A stretch of DNA of 64,000 nucleotides, taken from NCBI GenBank assembly GCA_029298735.1, contig JANSLP010000174.1:1-64000 (forward strand). Direction: 5' to 3'. Both the position numbers and the translations under genes were made by a program. The notes beneath the pieces were generated by a model that was given only the letters and a program-made list of their open reading frames with translations, did not search any database and was not told the origin of the DNA. This DNA comes from Ophiostoma sp. CBS 140.51 (taxonomy: Eukaryota; Ascomycota; Sordariomycetes; Ophiostomatales; Ophiostomataceae). Position 1 is the first letter of the stretch, and every line of letters begins with the position of its first letter. Positions 1 through 11,200 of the stretch are shown here, in pieces.

Positions 1-159
1 AACACAAAAAGAAGAGAATATCAAACGAAACAAACAAATCAAAACCGTAAACGTAAACGTTTCCAAAACGTATCCAGAAAGTATCCAAAAGTAAACAAAA
101 TCATATCCAAAAATCATCTCAAAACGAACAAAAACGCCGTCATTATCACCACCCTCCCC
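1..159. other. 3' flank of the first gene
   Basis: AT-rich flank downstream of the minus-strand gene that ends at 160. It carries short, imperfect direct repeats of ATCCAAAA-like and AAACGT-like words (about 40-125). No gene is visible. It most likely contains the 3' UTR and polyadenylation region. Confidence 0.5.
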
Positions 160-3100
160 CTAGCGAATCTTCCGGCCGTGCGAGTGGTACACACCCAGAA
201 CCTTGCGCCAGCGCACAAAGGCATTGCGCTGGCTAATCTCCAAGTCCTGCACCCGATCGCCCGACCGCGGCAGGTACCGACACATAATGTCACTGTCGCG
301 CGACATGTCCTGGTGCCGCACCGCCGTGCGTCCGTCACCCGAGCCGGCACTGCCAATACTAAACCCAGAACTGCCGCTGCTGCTGCTGCCGCCGCCGCCC
401 GACCTGAGGTCCAAACAGACCAGGGCGGTACCTTCGTGGTGCGTCGACACCTTGACAAACACGAGACCTGCTGCTAACAGAGTGCGGATCTCGGGCTTAA
501 TGTCGACCTTGAAACCATCACCGGCGGCGCCGCGGCGGGCGAAAACCTTATTGTAGGGTCCCGCGGCCACCAGCACGTTCTCCGACTCGGTCGTCAGCAG
601 GTGCACCAACAAGGCCTGGGCGTCAATGCCCGTCACAGCCTGCAGTTCGCTGAGACTGTGACAAGTGACGCGCTGCAGCAAAAAATCCCGCCACGGCCAC
701 TCGTTGACACGGATGCTCTTGGCAATCAGCATAATGAAACCTGCCACCACCCACATGTACGTGGTGATGCCGAACGGGTCGACGTTTTGGAGGGCAATGC
801 TATTCTCTTCAGCCCGGCCCAGAAACACACCAATCATCAAGCCGCCGACCACGAGGATGGCGCAGAAACCCAGAACGCTGTAGACATAGGTTGTGCAGCG
901 GACACGCACCGTGCGCTCTTCGACGACCCACTCGGAGCTTTCTTTTGAGAGTCGTTCTTGGCGACGACGGGCTTCGCGCACGCGCTGTTGTCGCTGCTCT
1001 GCCGATGCAGTGTCCCAGGCGTTGGTGCCCGTGCGCTTGTCACCACCCTCCCCGCTGCCGCTGTTGCTGCCATCGCCGAATCCACCACCCCAGCCGCCCA
1101 GCATGGCCGCGTGACGGTGTGTCTGGGCAACGAGCGACCGGGACAGAGACCGGAAGTCGGCACCAGGCAAGCATGAGCTGCTCTGCTGATCGTAGGTCAA
1201 GGTGTGCAGAGCAGCCACAGCGGTGTACTCGGGCGCACGTGGGCGAAAGTCTTCGTCGACATCAATGGGCAACATCTCGCCCAGACCTTGGAGGGCCGTC
1301 TGCAGCTCGTTGATGACTGTGGGCTGTGTGCACATGAGCGGCACCATGACGGCAATGATCTGGCCGAGTGTTGTCAGGGGCATCTCCACGGGTTTCGTGG
1401 TGGCATTAACGTCCGGGTCGCCGTCCTCGTCAATGACCTGAAGATGGGCCGTGACTCGGGTGCCGGATGGGCGTTCACCAGTAGGCAGGACGGGACCAGA
1501 GTTGGGTGCACCTGCGGCCAGGAAAGCACCGCGGGACGACGCACTCGAAGATGCACTGACCTTGCGCTTGCCCTTTTCCTTTTCATTGTCATCACCAAAG
1601 ACGCTGCTGCCGGATGCCAGGGCAGCCCGCTTGTTGCGTTCGCGCAGCTCTTCCACAGCGTCACGGAACAGCTTGAAGCCCTGGTAGCTGTGCTTGACAA
1701 AAAGCGGGCGACTCGACCCAGACATGTCGCCGCCGCGGTCTTGGTGCACAAATGCCGACAGAGGTGTGTCCATTGTGCCGCCGCGGTAGACCACTGAGCA
1801 GATGTCCAGTGCGTCCTCAGCGAAACTCGCGCCCATGGCCATCTTGGCCGACACCGACGACGAGCCTTTCAGTTCTTGCAGCATCGAAAGGAGTGTTGAC
1901 GACGTCCAATTTTCAATACGCGACAGATCGGCAAAGTAGCTGTCACTGCCGCGCTTGCTCGTTTCCAAGAATGCTTCAAGTTCACGCTGCCGCCGCGGTT
2001 CGTAGATGGGGTCCATGTGGAAGCCACCCCAGCGCGGGTGTCCGCCCATGCCCATACCCCAACCACCACCATTGTTTCCATTGTTCTGCCCGTTATTCTG
2101 ACCGTTGACGTTGACGTTCATGCCGCCCAAGATGTACGGCGCATCATCGTCGTCGTCGTCGGGCTGCTCCAGGTCCACGCGCGTCGCGCCCAGCGCCTGC
2201 AGCACTTTCTGTTCGGCCGAGTAGTTGCGACCGTACTCGAGCGAGCGCTCGGCGTACTCTTGCGCATCGCGCGCCAAGATCTTGAGCTTGGCCGCGTACT
2301 TGGCCAGACCACAGAGGGCACGGCTCTGCCAAGCAGCGTGGTCGGCGGCAGACATGGCCAGACGCGCTGCCGTTGCTGTGAGGTAGTCTACAAATGCACA
2401 GTAGCGCACCATAAACTCGCGTGTGCCCACGGCAATGCCGCCCGTGGCCTTGTCGGCGTCTAAGCTGGTGCTTGAGGGGTTCTTGGCTGGTGGCTTCGCA
2501 TCATCCTCATTCGCTTCGTCGTCCTCGCTGTCGTCACTGTCGCTCTCGTCTTCGTCCGCCTTTTCGCCATTCTTCCGCCGCTGCGATCGTTCCCGCTGCT
2601 TGTTGATCCGCTCGAGACGGTCTTCCAGGATCTTTTGCGAATTGCGGTACGCCCAGTCCGTCGTGAAGCGCGCCGCGTTCTGTTGGAGAAGGATTGCATT
2701 GTCGTGCCGGCAGATGTGCATGTTGAACAGCACCTGGTCGGCCACGTGGGCTAGTCGGCGGTATGCCGTCGCTGTGTCGGGTTCCGGGAAGAGTGCTTCT
2801 GCCTCGAAAGACAGACGCTGGTTCTGCCCGCCCATGCCCATGTTCTGGACGGCGCCGTGCAGCCGCTTCACCTCGTAGTCCCAGAGCGCCTTCTCTTCGG
2901 CCTCGGTGACGTCGTACTCGGTCAGGTCGTCAAACTTGACACGCTCTCGCTTGCGCGGCGTATTGCCCGAGACAACACCGCTCTTGTACTCAATGTGCGC
3001 AAACACCATGTCGCGGACGTCTTCGATGGTGGCCTTAGCCGAGTCCGGAAGCGGCAGGTCGGGCGGCATGGCCAGCAGCTGGCCCGGTGTGAGGACATCT

Positions 3101-3186
3101 TGGTTGGCATTGCTGCCGCCACGCGAGCCAAAAGTGTTGGTGCCGAAGCGGCCCACGTAGGACCGCGTCCGTTTCTTGACCACCAT
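160..3186 (-). CDS. Conserved-type hypothetical membrane protein, 1008 aa
   Basis: Single-exon frame of 1008 residues. The first in-frame ATG is at 3186; the frame is open further upstream but only from a TTG codon. I do not recognise the family. The N-terminal half is hydrophilic and probably helical. It includes a basic/acidic low-complexity stretch (KQRERSQRRK followed by DESDSDDSEDDEANEDD, about residues 195-235) and an Asn/Gly/Met-rich patch near residue 360. Near the C terminus there are two hydrophobic segments that look like membrane helices (around YVYSVLGFCAILVVGGLMIG and TTYMWVVAGFIMLIAK), separated by a short polar loop. They are followed by a folded-looking domain of about 150 residues with a Gly/Ser-rich insert. 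No signal peptide is evident. The layout suggests a two-pass membrane protein with a large N-terminal domain on one side. It is divergently oriented from the AAA ATPase gene, with about 1.8 kb between the starts. No function is assigned. Confidence 0.8.
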   Translation of the reverse strand: MVVKKRTRSYVGRFGTNTFGSRGGSNANQDVLTPGQLLAMPPDLPLPDSAKATIEDVRDMVFAHIEYKSGVVSGNTPRKRERVKFDDLTEYDVTEAEEKALWDYEVKRLHGAVQNMGMGGQNQRLSFEAEALFPEPDTATAYRRLAHVADQVLFNMHICRHDNAILLQQNAARFTTDWAYRNSQKILEDRLERINKQRERSQRRKNGEKADEDESDSDDSEDDEANEDDAKPPAKNPSSTSLDADKATGGIAVGTREFMVRYCAFVDYLTATAARLAMSAADHAAWQSRALCGLAKYAAKLKILARDAQEYAERSLEYGRNYSAEQKVLQALGATRVDLEQPDDDDDDAPYILGGMNVNVNGQNNGQNNGNNGGGWGMGMGGHPRWGGFHMDPIYEPRRQRELEAFLETSKRGSDSYFADLSRIENWTSSTLLSMLQELKGSSSVSAKMAMGASFAEDALDICSVVYRGGTMDTPLSAFVHQDRGGDMSGSSRPLFVKHSYQGFKLFRDAVEELRERNKRAALASGSSVFGDDNEKEKGKRKVSASSSASSRGAFLAAGAPNSGPVLPTGERPSGTRVTAHLQVIDEDGDPDVNATTKPVEMPLTTLGQIIAVMVPLMCTQPTVINELQTALQGLGEMLPIDVDEDFRPRAPEYTAVAALHTLTYDQQSSSCLPGADFRSLSRSLVAQTHRHAAMLGGWGGGFGDGSNSGSGEGGDKRTGTNAWDTASAEQRQQRVREARRRQERLSKESSEWVVEERTVRVRCTTYVYSVLGFCAILVVGGLMIGVFLGRAEENSIALQNVDPFGITTYMWVVAGFIMLIAKSIRVNEWPWRDFLLQRVTCHSLSELQAVTGIDAQALLVHLLTTESENVLVAAGPYNKVFARRGAAGDGFKVDIKPEIRTLLAAGLVFVKVSTHHEGTALVCLDLRSGGGGSSSSGSSGFSIGSAGSGDGRTAVRHQDMSRDSDIMCRYLPRSGDRVQDLEISQRNAFVRWRKVLGVYHSHGRKIR

Positions 3187-5017
3187 TGGGGGGGTGAGGA
3201 GGTTGTTGGAAGATGCAATATGAAAAGAAAGTGCAGTGTAGAGATGAACTGCCTTCAAAGTGTCGTGTTGTTGACTTGGCAAAATCAAAAAAGATGATGA
3301 CCAGCTTGTTATCAATGAACAAGAGAATGATAAAGTAAAAGGGCCGTCAGGCAAACAAGCTTCGTGGGAAAGAAAGGAACATAAATCCTCCTTGGTCGAG
3401 CTTTTTGGGTGGGAAGAGGTCTCCAATTCGCAAGGCTCGGGACAGTCCCTCTAGACCCTCCCAGAGATAGATTGCCTTGCCATCCTGATCACCCTGATCA
3501 CCCATTACAGTTTGTGAACCATCATCCATGTTCGCCACACTTGCCAGGCCAAATCGAGACCGCCAGCCCAACGAGGAGACACTCCACAGTCGGTGGGGCT
3601 GGCATTGTCCTCAGTCAAACGGTCGAGTTACGTTATTGTCGAGGGAGGGAGGCGGGCCGCTTGTTTGGTTGCCGAAGGATGCGGCTCTGCTGCCTTGCGG
3701 AGAGCGAACTGGCAAATCAAAACGAAGATAGGATTGACAAGGGGGGAGAAGAGAGAAAAAGAGAAAAGCTTGTTGAGCTGGTGTTCGAAAGTGGTGATTG
3801 TTCCGAGCAATTACGAGGGCAGAGGTCCAAGCCACAGAAGAGCTGCAAGGGCAGGGACGTTCCTTCCGGCTGATATCTGCCTTCCCATTCGCTCTTTCCG
3901 TTGTTATTTTGTTTCTGTCTCTTTTTATCCCTACCCTACTATTTCACGTCGTTCTCGCTCTTTCCCAGTCCCACTCTTTCCTGTGCAAGGCTGCGCATTT
4001 GCTGGCAAGAGCGTTCGAGTGCTGGCAAAAATGCAGGCCCAGAGGCCCAAATTGGAAAGAGCCAGCCAGCCTGTAAGCCTCAGCCACAAAAACACCCTCT
4101 TTCCCCCCCCCTGCATCGACACAAAATCCGCAATCACCACCACCTTTTAAACAGCCTGTCACAGTTCTCCATTCTTTTCTCCCCCCCCCCCCCGGGAGTC
4201 CCCATAACACCCGCGACCACCAATAAGAGGCAACCTGCTGTCCAGTCGCCGGGCTGTGCTTGCCAGGTGCTCAAACCTTCGCCGCGACTCGCGACCGCAA
4301 TCCTCCAGCCACTGCAGTCCAACCTTTTGAGCCTTCTTGAGTGTTCTCATTGTTTCTCATTGTTTCTGTGGGAAAAAAGAGAGAAACGAGAGAGAAGATC
4401 AGAGAAAATCTCTGAGGTTGCATCCACGCGTGAAAAACTGCCTGCAGAAAGATTCACCAGCTGGCAGTCTGCCCAACGATCCATGCCATGTCTCGATCCA
4501 CCCCTGTCTTTTTTTGAACCCTCCGGTCTCGAACATTTTCCTTCCCGCGTCGCCTAACTATCAAAAATAACAATGCGTTTGGCGCCGATCTGAGAACAGA
4601 ACCTCTTGAGGGCCCTGTCAGACTTTGAGCCTCACACCACCATTGAACCAAGCACCCATGTCGTCTGGCCTGGCTGCCTCGCCGCCTTACTCTGGCGTTG
4701 GCTCTCTCTGACTTTGGCCCAGGAATAGCATGTCCTCCATGCCAATGCCGCACGCACATACCTGAAGTGGGCCCTCCGTCATTCGAACTGACATAGTGGC
4801 TGCTGTGGAGGGATCCAATGAGAGCTCTACACAGTAGATGGGGAAGACGTGGATGATGTACACCCGTCGTGATCCATGCCGTGTTGAACAGAATATAACA
4901 TCATAGCACTTGGCAATGTCTTTTTGACTCCGTTCATTATTTGTTTGATTTTATCCTTCACTCAAACATTACCAACGTCCACCACACAATTAGCTGTCTC
5001 ACATCACCACATTCACG
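3187..5017. other. Divergent intergenic/promoter region
   Basis: About 1.8 kb between the divergent starts at 3186 (minus) and 5018 (plus). It holds purine- and pyrimidine-rich tracts, including a C-homopolymer run near 4182-4193 inside a pyrimidine-rich stretch. Several frames are open here but they start at non-ATG codons or are low complexity. I see no convincing gene. It probably holds both promoters and 5' UTRs. Confidence 0.6.
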
Positions 5018-7945
5018 ATGGAGTACAACAGCGTCATTGCCGAATACGAGAAGATTCTCGGCGGCCAGTTTCTTCCCAAGATGGAAGAAGTCCAGGCCGC
5101 GACTGGCAAGACCATTCTCAATCCTGGCAATGCCACAACTCCCGCTGGCCTCGCAACTGTGCCAGAAGGCGCAACACCAGCACCAGGAGGCCCGTCCTCT
5201 GCATCACAACCCAATGCTGCATCCATACTGAACGATGCGGCATCCGTTCTCGGTGTACCTGCTAGTATTCCAGTAATACAAACCGAGGCTGGTCCCAGTA
5301 ATGGTGCCAACGGAGCCGGCAATGCCAACATCACCGAGACCAACCCCAAGAGCAAAAATGGCAAAAACAAAAAGAAGAAGGGCCAGAAGGGCAAGGGCGA
5401 CGAGTTCATCCCTGATCTCAAAAAGGTCGTGCAGTTCAGCGACGGCGAGGGCAAGAAGCGTGTTATCGGTCTCGAGACGTACAAGTTCAAAACATACCGC
5501 TCTCGCTACACGCAAGTCCTCGCCGAGGCTGAAGAGAAGCCCTTCCGCGACTATGCCATCCTGCTCAAGGCCGAGGTCAACGACAACCCGCAGGGCGGCA
5601 TCAAGGCCGACTTTACTCTGGAGATCCAGTCCGACGGCCTCAAGAACATCTTCCGCACTATTGCCAAGCGCTACCGCGAGCTGACACTCGACACGGGCGA
5701 CGAGCCCATTGTTATCGAGTACCCCTTCCGGTGTCTCTTCTTCTTGCGGACGCGTCTCCGCGAGCTGCAGCATGACCCAGCCACGGCTGCCTCAACACGT
5801 CGTGAGCTGGCCAATCTTGTCGATTTCATCCATGCGCCCATTGGCCACGACAAGATCATTGAGACCTACAACAGTCTTGTGCCCCACGGCAAAATCACTT
5901 TCCCCATGGTGTGGACGCTGTTCCCGCCCTACGAGCCTGTGCTCGCCATCCATCCAGGTCTGCCGCTCGAAAAAAGTTCGTGTTTCTTGGTGGAGAGCGT
6001 TGCTTTCTCTCAGGAGAAGAAGGGGCCATGCTGGGAGATTGAGGCGCTGTTCGGCTACCATGACGGCACCCGTTTCTATCTCAAGAGCGAGACCAAGACC
6101 ATTCGGTGGTTTGACGGCGTCAAGGACATCCACAACGACCACCACTTGAACTTGTTGCCACTGAGCCTGATCGAAGAAGGCCGTCGCGCCGAGATCCGCG
6201 AGGCCCTCATTAAGCGCGGCAAGCTTTACGTCGACTACTGTACGCGCGATTTCAGCTTCATGCACTACACAGGGTCTGTTGATCTTGTCAACCGCGACAG
6301 CGAGAAGCAGCTCAAAGCCTTGGGGTCCAAGAACAGTGTCTATGTCGACACGCGCGTCATCATCGACCGCACGGCCGAGAACAAGATTAGCAACGCCGAC
6401 GATGATATCGGCCGCACTGTCTCGTCGTGCCTCACAGAGCATTTTTCCAACACCTCCACGCGCGAGATCAGCTTGACGTCCAACTCGATGCCCGTCATGG
6501 GTGTGCACCAGCGCCTTCGTGACCTGGTGCAGTCCAATTTTGGCTCCGGCCCCGGCTCGGGCAGCTATGACAAGGACGACGACGACGACATGGACGCTTC
6601 GGTCGACAAAGACAACGAGGGCGATGCCTGGCTGCTGGACCCCAAAGCGTTTGCACCCCAGAAATTCGAGCTCACAGACGAGGACTATTTGATCTGTCGC
6701 CGCAATGTCGTCGCCTTCTTGCTCGATCGCAAGCTCTGGGTGTACTATTGCGTCATTAGCAACCTGCGCGAAATCGAGTGGAAGGCCGACCCGTTCAATT
6801 CGCTGCAGCTGTCGTCCGACAAGAAGCGGCTCGTCCACCGTCTCGTCAAGGGCTTTGACGGCGGCAGCCAGGCCGACATGTACGACGATCTGATTGAGGG
6901 CAAGGGCAAAGGTCTGATTTTCTTGTTGCACGGCGCGCCTGGTCTGGGTAAGACCCTGACGGCTGAGAGTGTTTCCGAGAGCACGCGCCGCCCGCTCTAC
7001 CATGTCAGCACGGGTGAGCTAAGCATTGAAGTCAAAGACTTGGAAAAACAGCTGAGCGAAATCTTCCGGCTGGGCGCGCGGTGGAACGCCGTCGTGCTGC
7101 TAGACGAGGCCGATGTGCTAATGAGTCAGCGAACGACGCAAGACCTGCGGCGCAACGCCATTGTCGCCGTGTTCCTCAGAATGCTCGAGTACTACCGCGG
7201 CATGCTCTTCCTGACGACGAACCGGCACGATGATTTCGACAATGCGTTTTACAATCGTATCCACGTCACGATCGAGTACGGCGAGCTGACCAAGGAGTGG
7301 CGGGCCAATATCTGGCGGGAGCATGTGCAGCGGGCGTGCCGGCGGAACAAGGACCCCCTGATGTGGTGCGATGTGGAGGAAGAGCAGGAGGAGACTGAGG
7401 CCAAGGCCAATGGTGAGGCCGAAGCCAAGACGGAGACTGAGTTTGCACGCTACGACTCATCAAAGAGCAAAGGCAAGTCAACAGAGGTCGTCGTCGCCTC
7501 AGACGGCCCGCCATTCGACGATTTGTTGTTTACAACGCTCGGCGAGGTCCATAGCAACGGCCGTGACATTAAGAATTATGTCCGGACATCGCTGGCGTTT
7601 GCCCGTTCCGAGGATGAAGACCTAGGTCTTGAGCAGGTGCTGATTGTGCTCGAGAATAACCTGGAGCGCAATGTCGTCGCTGCCCACAAGGACGTGCTTG
7701 GACGGCTGCACGCCCTGAGTGATCGCCAAGTACGCCAGCACGAGGCACGACAGGCCAAACTGAAAGCCAAGGAGGAGAAGGAAAAGGCAGAGAAGAAGGC
7801 CGAAAAGAAGGAGAAGAAGCTCAAGGAGCAGGAAGAAAAGAAGGTGAGAGCAGCCGAGTTGGGTGAAGAGGTGGCACACGATGAGCACAATGGCAATGAC
7901 AGTGAGACATCGGCATATGCCAGCGACAGTGACGCGGAGTATTAG
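5018..7945 (+). CDS. AAA+ family ATPase with DUF7025-like middle region, 975 aa
   Basis: Single-exon protein of 975 residues starting at an ATG in ATTCACGATGG context. A disordered N-terminus (to about 130) with a Lys-rich patch (KNGKNKKKKGQKGKG) is followed by a middle domain (about 150-450) of the type found in fungal AAA ATPases with a DUF7025 region. The AAA core has Walker A HGAPGLGKT (about 638-646) and Walker B VVLLDEADVL (about 693-702). It also has a sensor-1 type TTNR and a downstream NRIHV segment with the expected arginine. The C-terminus is a highly charged coiled coil rich in KEKAEKKAEKK, ending in an acidic tail. The presence of Walker A, Walker B and sensor residues predicts an active ATPase. 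The substrate is unknown: many fungal paralogues of this family exist and few are characterised. The gene is convergent with the sulfite reductase gene, leaving only about 290 bp between stop codons. Confidence 0.93.
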   Translation: MEYNSVIAEYEKILGGQFLPKMEEVQAATGKTILNPGNATTPAGLATVPEGATPAPGGPSSASQPNAASILNDAASVLGVPASIPVIQTEAGPSNGANGAGNANITETNPKSKNGKNKKKKGQKGKGDEFIPDLKKVVQFSDGEGKKRVIGLETYKFKTYRSRYTQVLAEAEEKPFRDYAILLKAEVNDNPQGGIKADFTLEIQSDGLKNIFRTIAKRYRELTLDTGDEPIVIEYPFRCLFFLRTRLRELQHDPATAASTRRELANLVDFIHAPIGHDKIIETYNSLVPHGKITFPMVWTLFPPYEPVLAIHPGLPLEKSSCFLVESVAFSQEKKGPCWEIEALFGYHDGTRFYLKSETKTIRWFDGVKDIHNDHHLNLLPLSLIEEGRRAEIREALIKRGKLYVDYCTRDFSFMHYTGSVDLVNRDSEKQLKALGSKNSVYVDTRVIIDRTAENKISNADDDIGRTVSSCLTEHFSNTSTREISLTSNSMPVMGVHQRLRDLVQSNFGSGPGSGSYDKDDDDDMDASVDKDNEGDAWLLDPKAFAPQKFELTDEDYLICRRNVVAFLLDRKLWVYYCVISNLREIEWKADPFNSLQLSSDKKRLVHRLVKGFDGGSQADMYDDLIEGKGKGLIFLLHGAPGLGKTLTAESVSESTRRPLYHVSTGELSIEVKDLEKQLSEIFRLGARWNAVVLLDEADVLMSQRTTQDLRRNAIVAVFLRMLEYYRGMLFLTTNRHDDFDNAFYNRIHVTIEYGELTKEWRANIWREHVQRACRRNKDPLMWCDVEEEQEETEAKANGEAEAKTETEFARYDSSKSKGKSTEVVVASDGPPFDDLLFTTLGEVHSNGRDIKNYVRTSLAFARSEDEDLGLEQVLIVLENNLERNVVAAHKDVLGRLHALSDRQVRQHEARQAKLKAKEEKEKAEKKAEKKEKKLKEQEEKKVRAAELGEEVAHDEHNGNDSETSAYASDSDAEY

Positions 7946-8235
7946 GAGGGATGACAAGAAAAAGGATCTAGGTTTACTTGTTTTGCTTTGTTTTCTTTCA
8001 CACAGTCACAGCAGTAATGGTTAATGATACCCAGGAATATATCAAATTTTGATCAATCTAGGAGAAAACACGCGCTCTAGGAAACTACTCTAAAGCAATG
8101 ACTAGATGACTTTTCGGTATGCAATGCAAAAAGAATGCGTCGTATGCAAAAATGTTGTGACAAAAAAAGGATACAAGAATATAAACAGCACGACTACACG
8201 ACCAACTCAACGACTGACGTCGTTTCGTTCGCCGT
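7946..8235. other. Short convergent intergenic region
   Basis: AT-rich 290-bp spacer between two convergent genes, expected to carry both polyadenylation regions. No other feature is seen. Confidence 0.6.
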
Positions 8236-11200
8236 TTAGTACACCTCCAGGACGTAGCGGCCGTCCTCCTTGAGACGGTCAATCTCCTTGTGGGGGTCGA
8301 CCTTGCGGCCCGAGGCCTTAGCCTCCTTGGCAATCGACTCCATCAGGACATCCGTCAGATCGGGCACAGGCCAGGTGGGACCGCACAGGAAGAAGGAGCC
8401 CTCCTCATGGATGTAGGCCTTGATGACGGCGTCCATGCTCTGGCGCATGCGGTCCTGGATGTAAATCTTTTCCGGTTGGTCACGCGAGAAGGCGGCGCCC
8501 AGCAGGGTGACGACACCGGCATCGACGTACGCCTCCCACTCTTCACCGTACAGGTACTCCTCGCGCTGGTGACGCGAGCCCATGAACAGCAGGATGGAGC
8601 CAATCTCCTCGCCGCGGGCCTTTTGCATGGCGCGGTACTGCACGAAAGCACGGAAGGGCGCCAGGCCGGTACCGAGACCAGCCATGATGAGGGGCGTGGT
8701 CGAGAGGGTAGGCAGCTTCATGACGGAGGGCTTGACGGACACAGTGACCTGGGCACCGACAGGCAGCAGCGACAGGTAGCGCGAGGCGTTGCCGTAGCGC
8801 TTGCGGCCGCGGGAGTCGACCCAGTCGACGACGACAATCATGAGGGCGACGGAGTTGGGGGTCACAGCCTGGGCAGAGGCGATGGAGTACTCACGGCGCT
8901 TGGAAGGCGCGACAATCTTGACGAGGTCCTGGATGGACGGGTGGGCCGACTGGAACTCCTGCAGGACGTCGACGTACGAGACAGTATCGACCTCGGAGTA
9001 CTTCTTGAACTCCTCGGCACCGTCCTTGCCACCCAGAGCAGTGAGCTTAACCTTTTGGGCGTCGTCGGTGGCAAACTCAGCCAGGGCCTCGTAGAAGCGC
9101 TTGGGGGGCTTGCCGAGAATGTCGACGTTTTGCACCAGAGCCTGGTAGACGGTGCGGGTCTCAAAGACGGCGGCGTCCTCGCGCGAGGGGACCTGCACGA
9201 GAGCGTCGGCGTCGAGGCCGTAGAAGGTAATGAACTCCTCGACGAGAGCCGTGTCGTTGTCGGCGTGGACACCAAGGGCCTCGCCAATCTGGTAGGTGAC
9301 ACCCGAGTCGCCAAGGTCAAACTCAATGTGGAAGATGTTACGCTCGTACTCCAGGGGAGTCAGGCGGCGGTTCTCCTGGACAGTGACGACGGACGTGCGG
9401 ACGGGCAGATCAGGGCGGACGGCGGTCTGGGTACCGTAGACCTCCTTGAAGGCCAGACCCTTGGCAGCCGCCTGCCAGTCGCTGACCTCGGTGACGGGCT
9501 CGACCTCGGTCTTGTCAAAGACGGCGAAGGACGAAGGCTTGAGGGTCTTGACGAGGGCAACAGGGGCGACAAAGTCGGCAGGGACCTCGGCCCAGGTGGC
9601 GGGGACCTCGACAGCCAGGAGAACCTGGGACAGGACCTCAGCGCAGGCGCGGGCAGCGTCGACGTCGTTGACGGCAGCAGCCAGGCGGACGAGGTCGTCG
9701 GCGTTGAGCTCGGGGTGGGCGACCTGCAGGAACGCCTGCTCCAGCAGAACCTTGCTGTGCTCCTCAACGGCAGGGACAGCAGCGGTATCGAGAGCATAGA
9801 GGCGGACCTGCTTCTGCTGCAGGCTCTGGCGGACATTAGCGGGGATGCGCTTCTCGGCGTCCTCGGCCTTGAAGTTGGGCAGGCGGACAATGAGAGCGGA
9901 GCCGGCCTTGGCGCCAGCGACAATATCAATGTCCTTGAGCAGCTTCTCCTCGGCGACGACAGTAACGTCAGCAGCTTCAACAGCGAAGGGTGCGTTGGTG
10001 GCCTTGCCAGCGGCCTTGCGGATGTCGGTGCGGACAACACCGCCCTGGATCAAGTTGTCGTGGACGTTGTGCGTCGAGACGTTGGCGCCGGGCTGCTCAG
10101 CAATGACGCGGGCAATGGCGGCGGGGGCACCAAGAGCGGCCGAGTTGTCGACATCGTAGAAAGTGTATTGCTGGACCTGCTCAGGGACGAGAGAGACAGT
10201 GAACTGCGACTCCTCAGCCTCGGGCTTGCCGGTCAGGGTCTGCAAGACCGAGGTGATGAAAGCGGGCGTGGGAACATCAGCAGCGGCGTACTTGACGTCG
10301 ACAATGGCCGGGGTCTCAGTCCATTTGCTGGCGAAAGCGACAGTGGCCAGAACATCAGCAAAGAGAGCCGACTGGACCGAGGCCTCGTTGACAGCGACCT
10401 CGTTCTGGACCTGACCAAGCACGGCAATGCGGCGGACCGTGGGGGGCAGAACGCTCAGGAACGCCTCCTCAATGAAGGGGCGGTAGACGCGCACATTGAC
10501 TGCGCCCACCTTGTGGCCCTGGACGGCCAGACGAGCGACCGTCTGGGCAGCCAGCTGGGCCTCGATGCTGCCAAAGGCAACAATGACCGACTCGGCCTCG
10601 TCGTGGCCGTGGTACTCGAAAGGCTGGTAGGCCGTGCCGAGTTCGTTGTTGAAGGCCTGCAGCAGCTCCAGGAGCTGGCCAGCGTGGTCCAGGCGCTTGC
10701 TCAGAGCACCGCGCTCGTCGCGCAGAGCTGACAGGCGCGAAAAGGCCTCGGCAATGTGGGCCTCGCTCAGGGCATCGGTGACGCGGACCGTCTCGCGGGC
10801 AGTGCGCAGACCGTCGTAGACGTGGAGCGTGGGCAGAATCTGGGCAGCAAGCGTAGCAAAGAGGGCAATGTGCTGCGCCTCAGCGGCCGACGTGCTGGCA
10901 ACGAGACCCAGGCCAAGCTCGTCGGCCGTCTGCAGAGCAGCGCTATAGTCACCGACAAGACCGTCCTGGGCAGCGTAGTCGAGAGCAGCGACGTGGGCCA
11001 CAAAGGGGCTAGCCACGCCGTACAGCAGCGACAGCTGGTCGAGCGACGCGCGCAGGCTGCGCAGAGAGGCCGTGGGAGCGACCAGGGTCTGGGGGAAGTT
11101 GCGCTTGCTCTTGTCAAAGTCCTCCGAGAACAGGTAACCCAGAGCAAACGCACCGGCACCGGCACGCGTCTGCAGAGGGACAACCGTCGTCGGGTAGCCG

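Noticed and set aside
3901..4557. 218-codon plus-strand frame in the divergent promoter
   Set aside because: Pyrimidine-rich leader-like DNA, non-ATG start, low-complexity Ser/Pro/Leu translation.
5792..7003. 403-codon minus-strand frame opposite the AAA ATPase
   Set aside because: Antisense shadow of the ATPase coding region.
8290..10731. 813-codon plus-strand frame opposite the sulfite reductase gene
   Set aside because: Shadow frame of a GC-ending coding region on the other strand; translation is Leu/Gly/Asp repetitive with no family.
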